Shown here piece after piece: positions 1 through 6,753 of a stretch of 64,000 bases of DNA (position 1 is its first letter; each line of letters opens with the position of its first letter). The translations under genes were made by a program, and so were the position numbers. The stretch spans positions 744,001 through 808,000 of the forward strand of contig NZ_JAMXLX010000001.1 in assembly GCF_024055605.1 (NCBI RefSeq), in the 5' to 3' direction. The DNA is from Ciceribacter sichuanensis (GTDB lineage Bacteria; Pseudomonadota; Alphaproteobacteria; Rhizobiales; Rhizobiaceae). The notes under the pieces were generated by a model, which worked only from the letters and a program-made list of their open reading frames with translations, was not told the origin of the DNA and searched no databases.

Positions 1-819
1 GAAGTCATCGCCCTCGATGCGCGCGACGAAATCATGCTTCTTGATCGTCTTGCGGAAAACGGCGGCCAGCCGCCTGAGCAGCTTGTTGCCGGCTTCATCG
101 CCGAACTGCCGGTTGATTTCCTTGAAATTGTCGATGTCCACCAGCAGCATGGCCGTTCCAAACGGCGCGCTGTCTCGGTCGTAGAGGTCTTCCAGCCGGT
201 TCATGAAGGCGATGCGGTTGGGCAACTCGGTCAGCCGGTCGGTCAGCACCATGGCGCGGGCGGCTTCCGCCGTGCGCTCGGCGGCCTCGATTTGCGCCAG
301 TCCCGTCTTGAGCTTCAGTTTGATCTCGGCCTCATCGCGGATGAGATCGCGCGCAGCCGAATCCAGGAAATCGAGTTCCTCCATGATTTCGGAGAGCCCT
401 CGGGTCTCGTCCTCGCGGATCGACTTGACGATGGATTCCAGTGCGCGGGTGAAGGTCTGCTTGCGTATGAGGCCGAACGATACCTGTTCGGCGAGACGTT
501 TCAACGCTGCCGTTGCTTCGGACTGAACATGCTCGTCGGCAAGGCCGCAATGGCTGACCAGACGGTGCTTCAGGCCCAGATGGTCCAGTGCGATCTGGCT
601 GGGCTGTGCCCCGAGAGCGAGGAGGTCGCGGGCGACTTCCGCATTGCGGCTCACCATGGCCTCATAGACGAGTTCGAAATTGCGCGGCAGCCCGGCAATC
701 TGGTGCTTGGCCATGAAAGCCGTGATCTTCTGCAGGTTGTCCTGGGCGACGGGCGGCTTCTGCTGCTGCGCGTTCAGCGGCTGGATGTGCTGATGGCTGG
801 CATTGGCATCGGACTGCAT
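1..819 (-). CDS. GGDEF-domain protein (putative diguanylate cyclase), 3' part cut off by the window
   Basis: The visible 273 codons start at an ATG (817-819) preceded by GGGGAAGAG. Residues 1-140 are helical and Gln/Ala-rich at the start and match no domain I recognise. A charged helical linker (about 140-195) leads into a GGDEF domain: LTDRLTELPNR near 192 and LLVDIDNFKEIN near 229. At the window edge the active-site loop reads RIEGDDF, so the signature is EGDDF instead of GG(D/E)EF. Active cyclases usually need G or S/A at the first position and E at the fourth, so activity is doubtful. It would make or sense cyclic di-GMP in the cytosol; no membrane segment is visible. A second c-di-GMP protein lies at 6754-9666. 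Confidence 0.85.
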   Translation of the reverse strand, partial: MQSDANASHQHIQPLNAQQQKPPVAQDNLQKITAFMAKHQIAGLPRNFELVYEAMVSRNAEVARDLLALGAQPSQIALDHLGLKHRLVSHCGLADEHVQSEATAALKRLAEQVSFGLIRKQTFTRALESIVKSIREDETRGLSEIMEELDFLDSAARDLIRDEAEIKLKLKTGLAQIEAAERTAEAARAMVLTDRLTELPNRIAFMNRLEDLYDRDSAPFGTAMLLVDIDNFKEINRQFGDEAGNKLLRRLAAVFRKTIKKHDFVARIEGDDF

Positions 820-1014
820 GGCTCTTCCCCCGCCGGATGTGTTCCGGTCTTTCTGCGCGATGAATGTCGTTCGTTTGTTGGGCGCACCATCCGCGAGAGA
901 GTTCATGATTCCGTTAAGTACGGAGGATCTGAACCCGCCCCGCCTGACTTTCCGCGGAGCAGGGTTAATGCCAGATTGCTGAAGTAGCGGACGCGTCTCC
1001 CCAATAGCCGGGTG

Positions 1015-1524
1015 CTACAGCCACCGTTCGCCTTCGAGGCGCTGAAAGGCGATGAGATCGAGCGAAAGGCTGGGTTTGCCGAGGACTGTGAGGCACATGT
1101 GAGCCTGTCCGCGATGGTGCGTCTGGTGGTTGAAAAAATGCGATATCGCAGGCCCGAACCGATGGGTGATCGGCTTCGGTATCGTGATCGGCGTATAGCT
1201 GATCGACCCGCGAATGGCATCTTCCGTCAGGCCGTCGATCCACTCCAGAATGCGGCGGTCTTCGGAGACACGCGCCACTTCAAGCTCGGGGAAAGTCGTG
1301 TACGGCCTCTCGTTCAGCGCCGAGTGAACAGGCCCTTCGCCGGTGAAGCGCCGGAGCCACACGCGATCCGCAACGAGGATATGGCTGAGTGTTCCGAACA
1401 GCGAACCGAAGAAGGCCCCGCAGTCGCGATTCAATTCCTCCGGCGTCAGATCCCTTGCGGCAGCGTAGACGGCATTGTTGGCCCACTGGTTATAGGCCGC
1501 GAACATCTTGAACGTATCCAGCAT
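1015..1524 (-). CDS. DinB family protein
   Basis: A 169-residue all-alpha protein of the DinB/YfiT metalloenzyme fold. It has the early His of the DinB metal triad (LSHILVADRVW, His48) and the late pair in FNHQTHHRGQ (His133 and His137), spaced as in the family. Family members bind a divalent metal, and some use thiol cofactors such as bacillithiol or glutathione. No substrate can be read from the sequence. It is divergent from the GST gene at 1668, with about 140 bp between them. The pairing with a GST may point to thiol-dependent detoxification, which is inference. Family assignment is confident; function is not. Confidence 0.85.
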   Translation of the reverse strand: MLDTFKMFAAYNQWANNAVYAAARDLTPEELNRDCGAFFGSLFGTLSHILVADRVWLRRFTGEGPVHSALNERPYTTFPELEVARVSEDRRILEWIDGLTEDAIRGSISYTPITIPKPITHRFGPAISHFFNHQTHHRGQAHMCLTVLGKPSLSLDLIAFQRLEGERWL

Positions 1525-1667
1525 ATGGAAATCGTCTCCTTCCCTTAACGCATGACCCTAGCGCGATATTGCGACAAAGGGGCTTATGAAACCCATTAAA
1601 TATAATGATTTGATCGACCGAGAACCGGCATGCATCGTATGGTCGGAACGATAACAAAGGAGAAGAC

Positions 1668-2351
1668 ATGTCCATCACGCTTTATTCCCTTTGCGGAGCA
1701 GACGTCGCCCGCCCGTTCTCTCCCCATTGCTGGAAGACGGTCATGGCGCTTCGCCACAAGGGGCTTTCCTTCTCGGAAAGGCCGCTTGCCTTCACCGCGA
1801 TCCCGGCGGCCGAGAGCGGCTTTTCGAAGACAGTTCCGATCCTGAGGGATGGCGACCGTCTTGTCTCCGACAGCTTCCAGATTGCGCTCTATCTCGAAGA
1901 CGCCTATCCGGATGCGCCGACGCTTTTCGGCGGCGAAGGCGGCCAGGCCATGGCCCGCTTCGTCGAGGCCTATTCCCAGACCACCATTCATCCCGTCGTC
2001 ACCCGCATCGCGCTCAAGAACATTCATGACATGCTGGCTCCCGTCGATCAGTCCTACTTCCGCGAAACCCGCGAGAAATTCCTCGGCAAGACGCTGGAGG
2101 AGGTGGAGACCGCCCGGGAGACGGCTATCGCCACCCTTCCGGACGCCCTCAAGCCCTTGCGGCACATGCTGAAGGCGCAACCTTTTATCGGCGGCGAAGG
2201 TCCACTGTTTTCCGACTACATCGTCTTCGGGGCGCTGCAATGGCTGCGGATCACCACCGGATCGGTGCATCTGGCCGATGACGATCCGGTGAAGGACTGG
2301 TTCGAACGGTGCCTCGACCTGCATGGCCGCGAGGCGAGGGCGGTCGCCTGA
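1668..2351 (+). CDS. Glutathione S-transferase family protein (beta-etherase-like)
   Basis: 227 residues. The N-terminal thioredoxin-like half opens MSITLYSLCGADVARPFSPH; the GSH-binding turn is TVPIL and the following helix begins DSFQIALYLE. The C-terminal half is all-helical. The fold order and the FSPHCWK motif near the N-terminus resemble the LigE/LigF-type beta-etherase group of GSTs, although a lignin substrate need not follow. The start ATG has GGAGAAGAC upstream. It converges on the YbhB gene with only 3 bp between the stop codons. Cytosolic, with no signal peptide. The GST family call is firm; the subfamily is tentative. Confidence 0.85.
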   Translation: MSITLYSLCGADVARPFSPHCWKTVMALRHKGLSFSERPLAFTAIPAAESGFSKTVPILRDGDRLVSDSFQIALYLEDAYPDAPTLFGGEGGQAMARFVEAYSQTTIHPVVTRIALKNIHDMLAPVDQSYFRETREKFLGKTLEEVETARETAIATLPDALKPLRHMLKAQPFIGGEGPLFSDYIVFGALQWLRITTGSVHLADDDPVKDWFERCLDLHGREARAVA

Positions 2352-2354
2352 GCC

Positions 2355-2903
2355 TCAGCGTCCGTAATTGACGGTGATCGACGCCTTTGCCAGCGCACTG
2401 GCGTTCGCCATGAAGCCGATCAGCGCTCCGCTGGCATTGCCGTCGAGATCGAGCTTCTCAATCGAAAGCGCCATCACGGTGAACACATATCGATGCGTCG
2501 GCCCCTGCGGCGGGCAGGCGCCGAGATAGCTTGAAAAGCCGGCATCGGCGCGGCTCTGGATTGCGCCGGCCGGCGCGCCGCCATCCGGCGTGATGCCTCC
2601 CTTGAGTTCCGTCACGCCGACCGGGATGTTGAACATCACCCAGTGCCAGAAACCGGAGCCGGTCGGCGCATCCGGATCATAGGCGGTGACCACGAAACTT
2701 TTCGTGCCCTCCGGTGCATTCGACCAGGAAAGCGCCGGCGAGACATTGCCACCGGCGCAGCCGAAGGTGTTGGCGACCTGTGCTTCGCCAAGCACTCCAC
2801 CTTCCGTGATGTCCGGACTGGAAAGCGCGAACTCCGTAGCCTGAGTTGGCAGGCAGGAAAACGCGGTCAATACGGCGGCGAGAGCGAGATGTCTGAAGGT
2901 CAT
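2355..2903 (-). CDS. YbhB/YbcL family Raf-kinase-inhibitor-like protein, secreted
   Basis: 182 residues with a signal peptide (MTFRHLALAAVLTAFSCLPTQA). The mature part has the bacterial PEBP features: PALSWSNAPEGTKSFVV, the ligand-pocket motif YDPDAPTGSGFWHWVMFNIP, and the C-terminal block GPTHRYVFTVMAL. The start was chosen at 2901-2903 because GAAAGGAG lies just upstream. Longer in-frame extensions read into the neighbouring regulator and lack a signal peptide. The protein probably acts in the periplasm; no enzymatic role is established for the family. It lies downstream of an AraC regulator on the same strand, 43 bp away, which may control it. Confidence 0.9.
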   Translation of the reverse strand: MTFRHLALAAVLTAFSCLPTQATEFALSSPDITEGGVLGEAQVANTFGCAGGNVSPALSWSNAPEGTKSFVVTAYDPDAPTGSGFWHWVMFNIPVGVTELKGGITPDGGAPAGAIQSRADAGFSSYLGACPPQGPTHRYVFTVMALSIEKLDLDGNASGALIGFMANASALAKASITVNYGR

Positions 2904-2946
2904 GATTGGCTCCTTTCGAAATGGGAGCCTGAACCTAGCGCTGGCT

Positions 2947-3813
2947 TTAGCCGGCTGCGGCTCTTGAGCGCTCGAATTCCGTCCCGCAACGCTCATCCTG
3001 TTCCGCGGCCACGCGGATGTCTCGTGGGGACAGTCCGAAACGCGCGCGGAAGCGGGCTGCGAACTTCGAAGCCGATTCATATCCGACATCGAGCGCCACA
3101 CGGTTGATCGGCAGTTCGGTCGCCTGCAGCAATCCGAGCGCCGTCGTCATGCGCACATCGGCGATGATGTCGGTGAGGCTGGTGCCGAGGAGCGCCAGCT
3201 TCCGCCGCAACGTCTGCTCGCTCATGCCAAGCGCGGCAGAGATGGTACTCGCCAGCCATTCCCGGCCCGGCTCTTCGCGAACGAGACCACGGATCCGCAG
3301 GCAGAGGTTCTCCCGCGGGTCGGGCGTGAGGTTTATCCCGAGCGCCTGCAGCCGGACGACCAGTTCGCCGAGGATGTGCCGGTGTATTCCGATGGTGGTT
3401 GCGCTCTCGTCGGCTATCGCGAGGCGAGACCGCTCCAGCGCATCGAGAAATCCCGCGTCCGGTTCGATGCGGATGGCCTCGCACGTGGAATGTACGGCCG
3501 CCTCGGCATAAAGCGAGATCAGGGCGGGGGAGAAGATGTAGGCATCGGAGTGATAAGCGCCGTTCTCCTCGGCTCCGTTGATGACGGTGCATTCAAGGCC
3601 CTGCGGCAGAAAGATCGCGTCGCCGGGACCGGCCGAGACATCGGTCTCCTTGCTCAGGATACGTTTCCAGCCGCTCTTCACATGAATGACCGAGGGCTGG
3701 TCGATGAGGAAATGCCGGAAGCGACCGGTGGAGGCCTGCAGGATCGAGCAATGGACGGCAATATCCGGCAGTACACGCGTGTAGCGTCGCGTAGTTTCGG
3801 AGAATTTCTGCAT
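2947..3813 (-). CDS. AraC family transcriptional regulator
   Basis: 288 residues. The N-terminal part (about 1-175) resembles an AraC-type cupin sensor (GPGDAIFLPQGLECTVING). The C-terminal 100 residues hold the double HTH, with ISAALGMSEQTLRRKLALLG as the first helix pair and VALDVGYESASKFAARFRARFGLSP as the conserved second part. The start at 3811-3813 has GGAAAG upstream. A longer reading to 3963 would overlap the ndk promoter. It is divergent from ndk and upstream of the YbhB gene on the same strand. The inducer is unknown. Confidence 0.9.
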   Translation of the reverse strand: MQKFSETTRRYTRVLPDIAVHCSILQASTGRFRHFLIDQPSVIHVKSGWKRILSKETDVSAGPGDAIFLPQGLECTVINGAEENGAYHSDAYIFSPALISLYAEAAVHSTCEAIRIEPDAGFLDALERSRLAIADESATTIGIHRHILGELVVRLQALGINLTPDPRENLCLRIRGLVREEPGREWLASTISAALGMSEQTLRRKLALLGTSLTDIIADVRMTTALGLLQATELPINRVALDVGYESASKFAARFRARFGLSPRDIRVAAEQDERCGTEFERSRAAAG

Positions 3814-3983
3814 GATCTTTCCACTACGATGCCGGGCCGAAATGCCCTTTGGAAGGGCGCGTCTGGGCCGTTTCTGGTCCGATAGTATGACGGTCGCGTG
3901 AAATTCGTCCATCCCCCTTGTCTTCGCGATTCGGGGCAGGTAGAAACCGCCCACTTTCCCCATGAGACAAAAGGATGAGACTG

Positions 3984-4406
3984 ATGGCGATTGAACGCAC
4001 CTTCTCGATGATCAAGCCGGACGCAACCAAGCGCAACCTGACGGGCGCCATCACCAAGGTATTCGAAGACAACGGCCTGCGTGTCATCGCTTCGAAGCGC
4101 GTATGGATGAGCAAGCGCGAAGCCGAAGGCTTCTACGCTGTTCACAAGGAACGCCCCTTCTTCGGCGAACTGGTTGAAGGCATGACCTCCGGCCCGACCG
4201 TCGTTCAGGTCCTGGAAGGCGAAAACGCCATCCTCAAGAACCGCGAACTGATGGGCGCCACCAACCCGGCCAATGCCGACGAAGGCACCATCCGCAAGCT
4301 GTTCGCCCTGTCGATCGGCGAAAATTCCGTTCACGGTTCGGATGCTCCGGAAACCGCCGTTCAGGAAATCGCTTACTGGTTCGCTGAAACCGAAATCGTC
4401 GGCTGA
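3984..4406 (+). CDS. ndk: Nucleoside diphosphate kinase
   Basis: 140 residues, the usual length. NDK transfers the gamma phosphate of ATP to nucleoside diphosphates through a phosphohistidine. The start of the fold ([19 protein letters not shown]) and the active-site motif NSVHGSD, with catalytic His117, are intact. The ATG at 3984 is preferred over one three codons earlier because AAGGATGAG precedes it at normal spacing and family members begin MAIERTF. A strong terminator follows at 4451-4480. Monocistronic, cytosolic housekeeping enzyme. Confidence 0.98.
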   Translation: MAIERTFSMIKPDATKRNLTGAITKVFEDNGLRVIASKRVWMSKREAEGFYAVHKERPFFGELVEGMTSGPTVVQVLEGENAILKNRELMGATNPANADEGTIRKLFALSIGENSVHGSDAPETAVQEIAYWFAETEIVG

Positions 4407-4450
4407 TTCAGCTTATGAGGCTTCGGCCTCAACCGATTGATCAGAATCGA

Positions 4451-4480
4451 AAAACCGGAGTGGCGACACTCCGGTTTTTT
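4451..4480 (+). terminator. Rho-independent terminator of ndk
   Basis: A 9-bp perfect stem ACCGGAGTG / CACTCCGGT with a GCGA tetraloop, followed at once by six T residues, 45 bp after the ndk stop. Confidence 0.92.
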
Positions 4481-4500
4481 GTTGGGCGTTATCCGCTCAC

Positions 4501-4534
4501 AAAAAAGCCGCGGAACCTGCCGCGGCTGTTTTTG
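4501..4534 (-). terminator. Bidirectional terminator, chiefly for the peroxiredoxin gene
   Basis: Stem AGCCGCGG / CCGCGGCT with a 6-nt loop, flanked by A6 on the left and T5 on the right, so it can stop transcription in both directions. On the minus strand it lies just downstream of the peroxiredoxin stop; on the plus strand it backs up the ndk terminator. Confidence 0.88.
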
Positions 4535-4551
4535 TCTTGTCGGCGCTCTGT

Positions 4552-5037
4552 TCAAAGCTGCTCGATCATCGTGGCGGCAGCGGAAACGGTCGCCTGACCG
4601 GGATTTTCCTCGATGTTGAGCGACTTCACTACGCCATCTTCGACCAGCATCGAATAGCGCTTGGAGCGGACGCCAAGGCCACCGCCGGAAAGATCGGCGT
4701 CGAGGCCGAGCGCCTTGGTGAAGGAAGCATCCCAGTCGGCAAGGAAGTGGATCTTGCCAAGGCCGCCGGACTGCTGGGCCCATGCGCCCATGACATGCCA
4801 GTCGTTGACGGCGATCACCGCGATATCGTCAACGCCACGCGACAGGATGGCATCGCGGTTTTCCAGATAACCCGGCAGGTGGTTCAACGAGCAGGTCGGC
4901 GTAAACGCGCCGGGCACGGCGAAGAGCACGACGCGCTTGCCGCCAAAGAGCTGCTCAGTGGTGATCTCGACAGGACCGTCGGCAGTCTTTTCCTTGAAGG
5001 TCGCCTGCGGCAGCTTTTCGCCGATGGAAATCGTCAT
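4552..5037 (-). CDS. Peroxiredoxin (Prx5-type, redoxin family)
   Basis: 161 residues. It reduces hydrogen peroxide and alkyl peroxides through the peroxidatic cysteine Cys49 in PGAFTPTCSLNHLPGY, the Prx5/AhpE-like signature. NDWHVMGAW and the late SKRYSMLVEDGVV are also typical. No second, resolving cysteine is obvious, so regeneration probably depends on glutathione or glutaredoxin (inference). The ATG at 5035-5037 has GAGGA upstream; a TTG one codon earlier is less likely. It stands between two terminators and the DsbD-N-like gene, 69 bp upstream on the same strand. Confidence 0.93.
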   Translation of the reverse strand: MTISIGEKLPQATFKEKTADGPVEITTEQLFGGKRVVLFAVPGAFTPTCSLNHLPGYLENRDAILSRGVDDIAVIAVNDWHVMGAWAQQSGGLGKIHFLADWDASFTKALGLDADLSGGGLGVRSKRYSMLVEDGVVKSLNIEENPGQATVSAAATMIEQL

Positions 5038-5106
5038 CAAATTGTCCTCGCTGGATTGGACCCGATCGTTGCCGGGCGATGTGTCGGCAGCGACTATAGA
5101 TTGAGG

Positions 5107-5940
5107 TTAGTCAAAGGCAAGTGTGCTTTCCATCGCCCTGTTACCCGAGAGGACGAGGATACCCCAGGTCTTTCCGGCGATCTTGTAATTGCGCGGCAGC
5201 TCCTCGATCGGCATCGAAATGGCGAGCTTGCCGCCAGCCGCGGATACGACCTCGTAGTCCATGAAGACATGGCCGCTCGGCCCCGTGACGAAGACCTGCG
5301 GGTGATTGTCCGGGGAGGGGAGTTCGAGCGACAGGTCGAGCCGATCGAGTGCCCCGCTCATCTGGTGGCTATCGACCCCGAAGTTGCCGGATGCCGGTTC
5401 GGGCAGGGCTCTCCGTGCGGAGGCGAGGATGGCATCCTCTTCCGGATCGCTCGTCGCGTCGAGCGCGACGGTGAGTTCCGCCTGAAATGGAATACAGATG
5501 TTTTTGCAGATGCCGATGAAGACATTCGCCTTCACCGTGTCTGTTGCAGTCACCGCACCCTGTATGGTGAAGGGGAGGGTGACGGCGGTATCGTAGCCGA
5601 TGTCTCTTATGTCTCCATTATCAATGCGCTTCGGCACGGGAAAGGAAATCTCGCCAAGCGTCAGCTGGCTCTCGGGATCGAGGCTGATCGCCGGCGGAAT
5701 GCCGGCATCGCCCGGCTCGCGCCAATAGGTGATCCAGCCGGGCGTCGGCTCGATCTGCAACGCTGCCTGCAATGTTCCGTCGGCTGCCGCCGGCAGAACC
5801 ACGAGCCGCATGCGCCCGCCTTCATTGGTCGCCCATTCGCTGCTCGCCGCCTGTGCGCTACCGGCATGAAGCATGGCGGCTGTCGCAAAGGCTGTCACGA
5901 AATGGCGAAAACGAGGTGTTGGGCGGGATAGGGTGCTCAT
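5107..5940 (-). CDS. Secreted protein with DsbD N-terminal-like domain
   Basis: 277 residues with a signal peptide (cleavage near GSAQA-AS). The rest resembles the periplasmic N-terminal domain of DsbD/ScsB-type thiol:disulfide reductases. It contains PGWITYWREPGDAGIPP and a cysteine pair in IGICKNICIPF (C-X3-C), the usual redox pair of that domain. The transmembrane and C-terminal thioredoxin domains of full DsbD are absent, so it is a stand-alone acceptor domain. It would pass or accept electrons in the periplasm, perhaps from a CcdA-like partner elsewhere. Divergent from yqgE. Confidence 0.85.
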   Translation of the reverse strand: MSTLSRPTPRFRHFVTAFATAAMLHAGSAQAASSEWATNEGGRMRLVVLPAAADGTLQAALQIEPTPGWITYWREPGDAGIPPAISLDPESQLTLGEISFPVPKRIDNGDIRDIGYDTAVTLPFTIQGAVTATDTVKANVFIGICKNICIPFQAELTVALDATSDPEEDAILASARRALPEPASGNFGVDSHQMSGALDRLDLSLELPSPDNHPQVFVTGPSGHVFMDYEVVSAAGGKLAISMPIEELPRNYKIAGKTWGILVLSGNRAMESTLAFD

Positions 5941-6115
5941 GATCCTGCGTTTAATGCATTGTCAGGAGCCTAGCCAGTAACGGTTTTCGGCCCTGATGTC
6001 ATTTTCAGTTGATTGCCGGGGCAGTCTGCCTCATCCTGCAACAATGAGTGACTATACGCTTCGTCATGAAGCGTGCATCGTATGTCTCGATGGCGGATGA
6101 CGCTGGAGGTCCAGC

Positions 6116-6721
6116 ATGGCTTTATCGACGTTGAAGAAAGATCGCGAGCGCGGCTTCCTGGATGGCCAGTTTCTGATAGCCATGCCTGGGATGACGGATG
6201 GAAATTTCGCCCGTGCTGTCGTCTACATTTGCGCCCATTCGCAGGCCGGCGCCATGGGTTTCATCATCAATCGTTCCCAGCCGGTGACGTTCGCCGATGT
6301 GCTCTTGCATCTCGAACTGATTGACAAGAACGATGCGATCATGTTGCCCGATCACGCCCGGCATTTTCCCATCCAGAGTGGCGGGCCGGTTGAAACGGGA
6401 CGTGGTTTCGTTCTCCATTCCGACGACTACCTGAGCGACAGCAGTATCCCGATCAGCGATGACATATCGCTGACGGCAACGCTCGACATCGTGCGCGCGA
6501 TTTCAGATGGTCGCGGTCCACGCCGGGCCACAATGTTGCTCGGTTATGCCGGCTGGGGACCGGGCCAGCTCGAATTCGAGATTGCCAACAACGGCTGGCT
6601 GAATTGCGCAGCGACAGAAGAACTGATCTTTGATCGCGTTCTCGACAGCAAGTATGAGCGTGCGCTGGCCCTGATGGGCGTAAGCCCCGCAATGCTTTCG
6701 ATGGAAGCCGGCCACGCCTGA
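6116..6721 (+). CDS. YqgE/AlgH family protein
   Basis: 201 residues covering the whole DUF179 family: [13 protein letters not shown] at the N-terminus, [10 protein letters not shown], the conserved [14 protein letters not shown] block, and [21 protein letters not shown]. The molecular function is not settled in the literature I know; the family is widely conserved in proteobacteria. Cytosolic, no signal. Start ATG at 6116 with GGAGG about 10 bases upstream. Divergent from the DsbD-N-like gene and convergent with the GGDEF/EAL gene. Confidence 0.93.
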   Translation: MALSTLKKDRERGFLDGQFLIAMPGMTDGNFARAVVYICAHSQAGAMGFIINRSQPVTFADVLLHLELIDKNDAIMLPDHARHFPIQSGGPVETGRGFVLHSDDYLSDSSIPISDDISLTATLDIVRAISDGRGPRRATMLLGYAGWGPGQLEFEIANNGWLNCAATEELIFDRVLDSKYERALALMGVSPAMLSMEAGHA

Positions 6722-6753
6722 GCGCGGCCGGATTTTCTGATCAGGCCCGCCAA

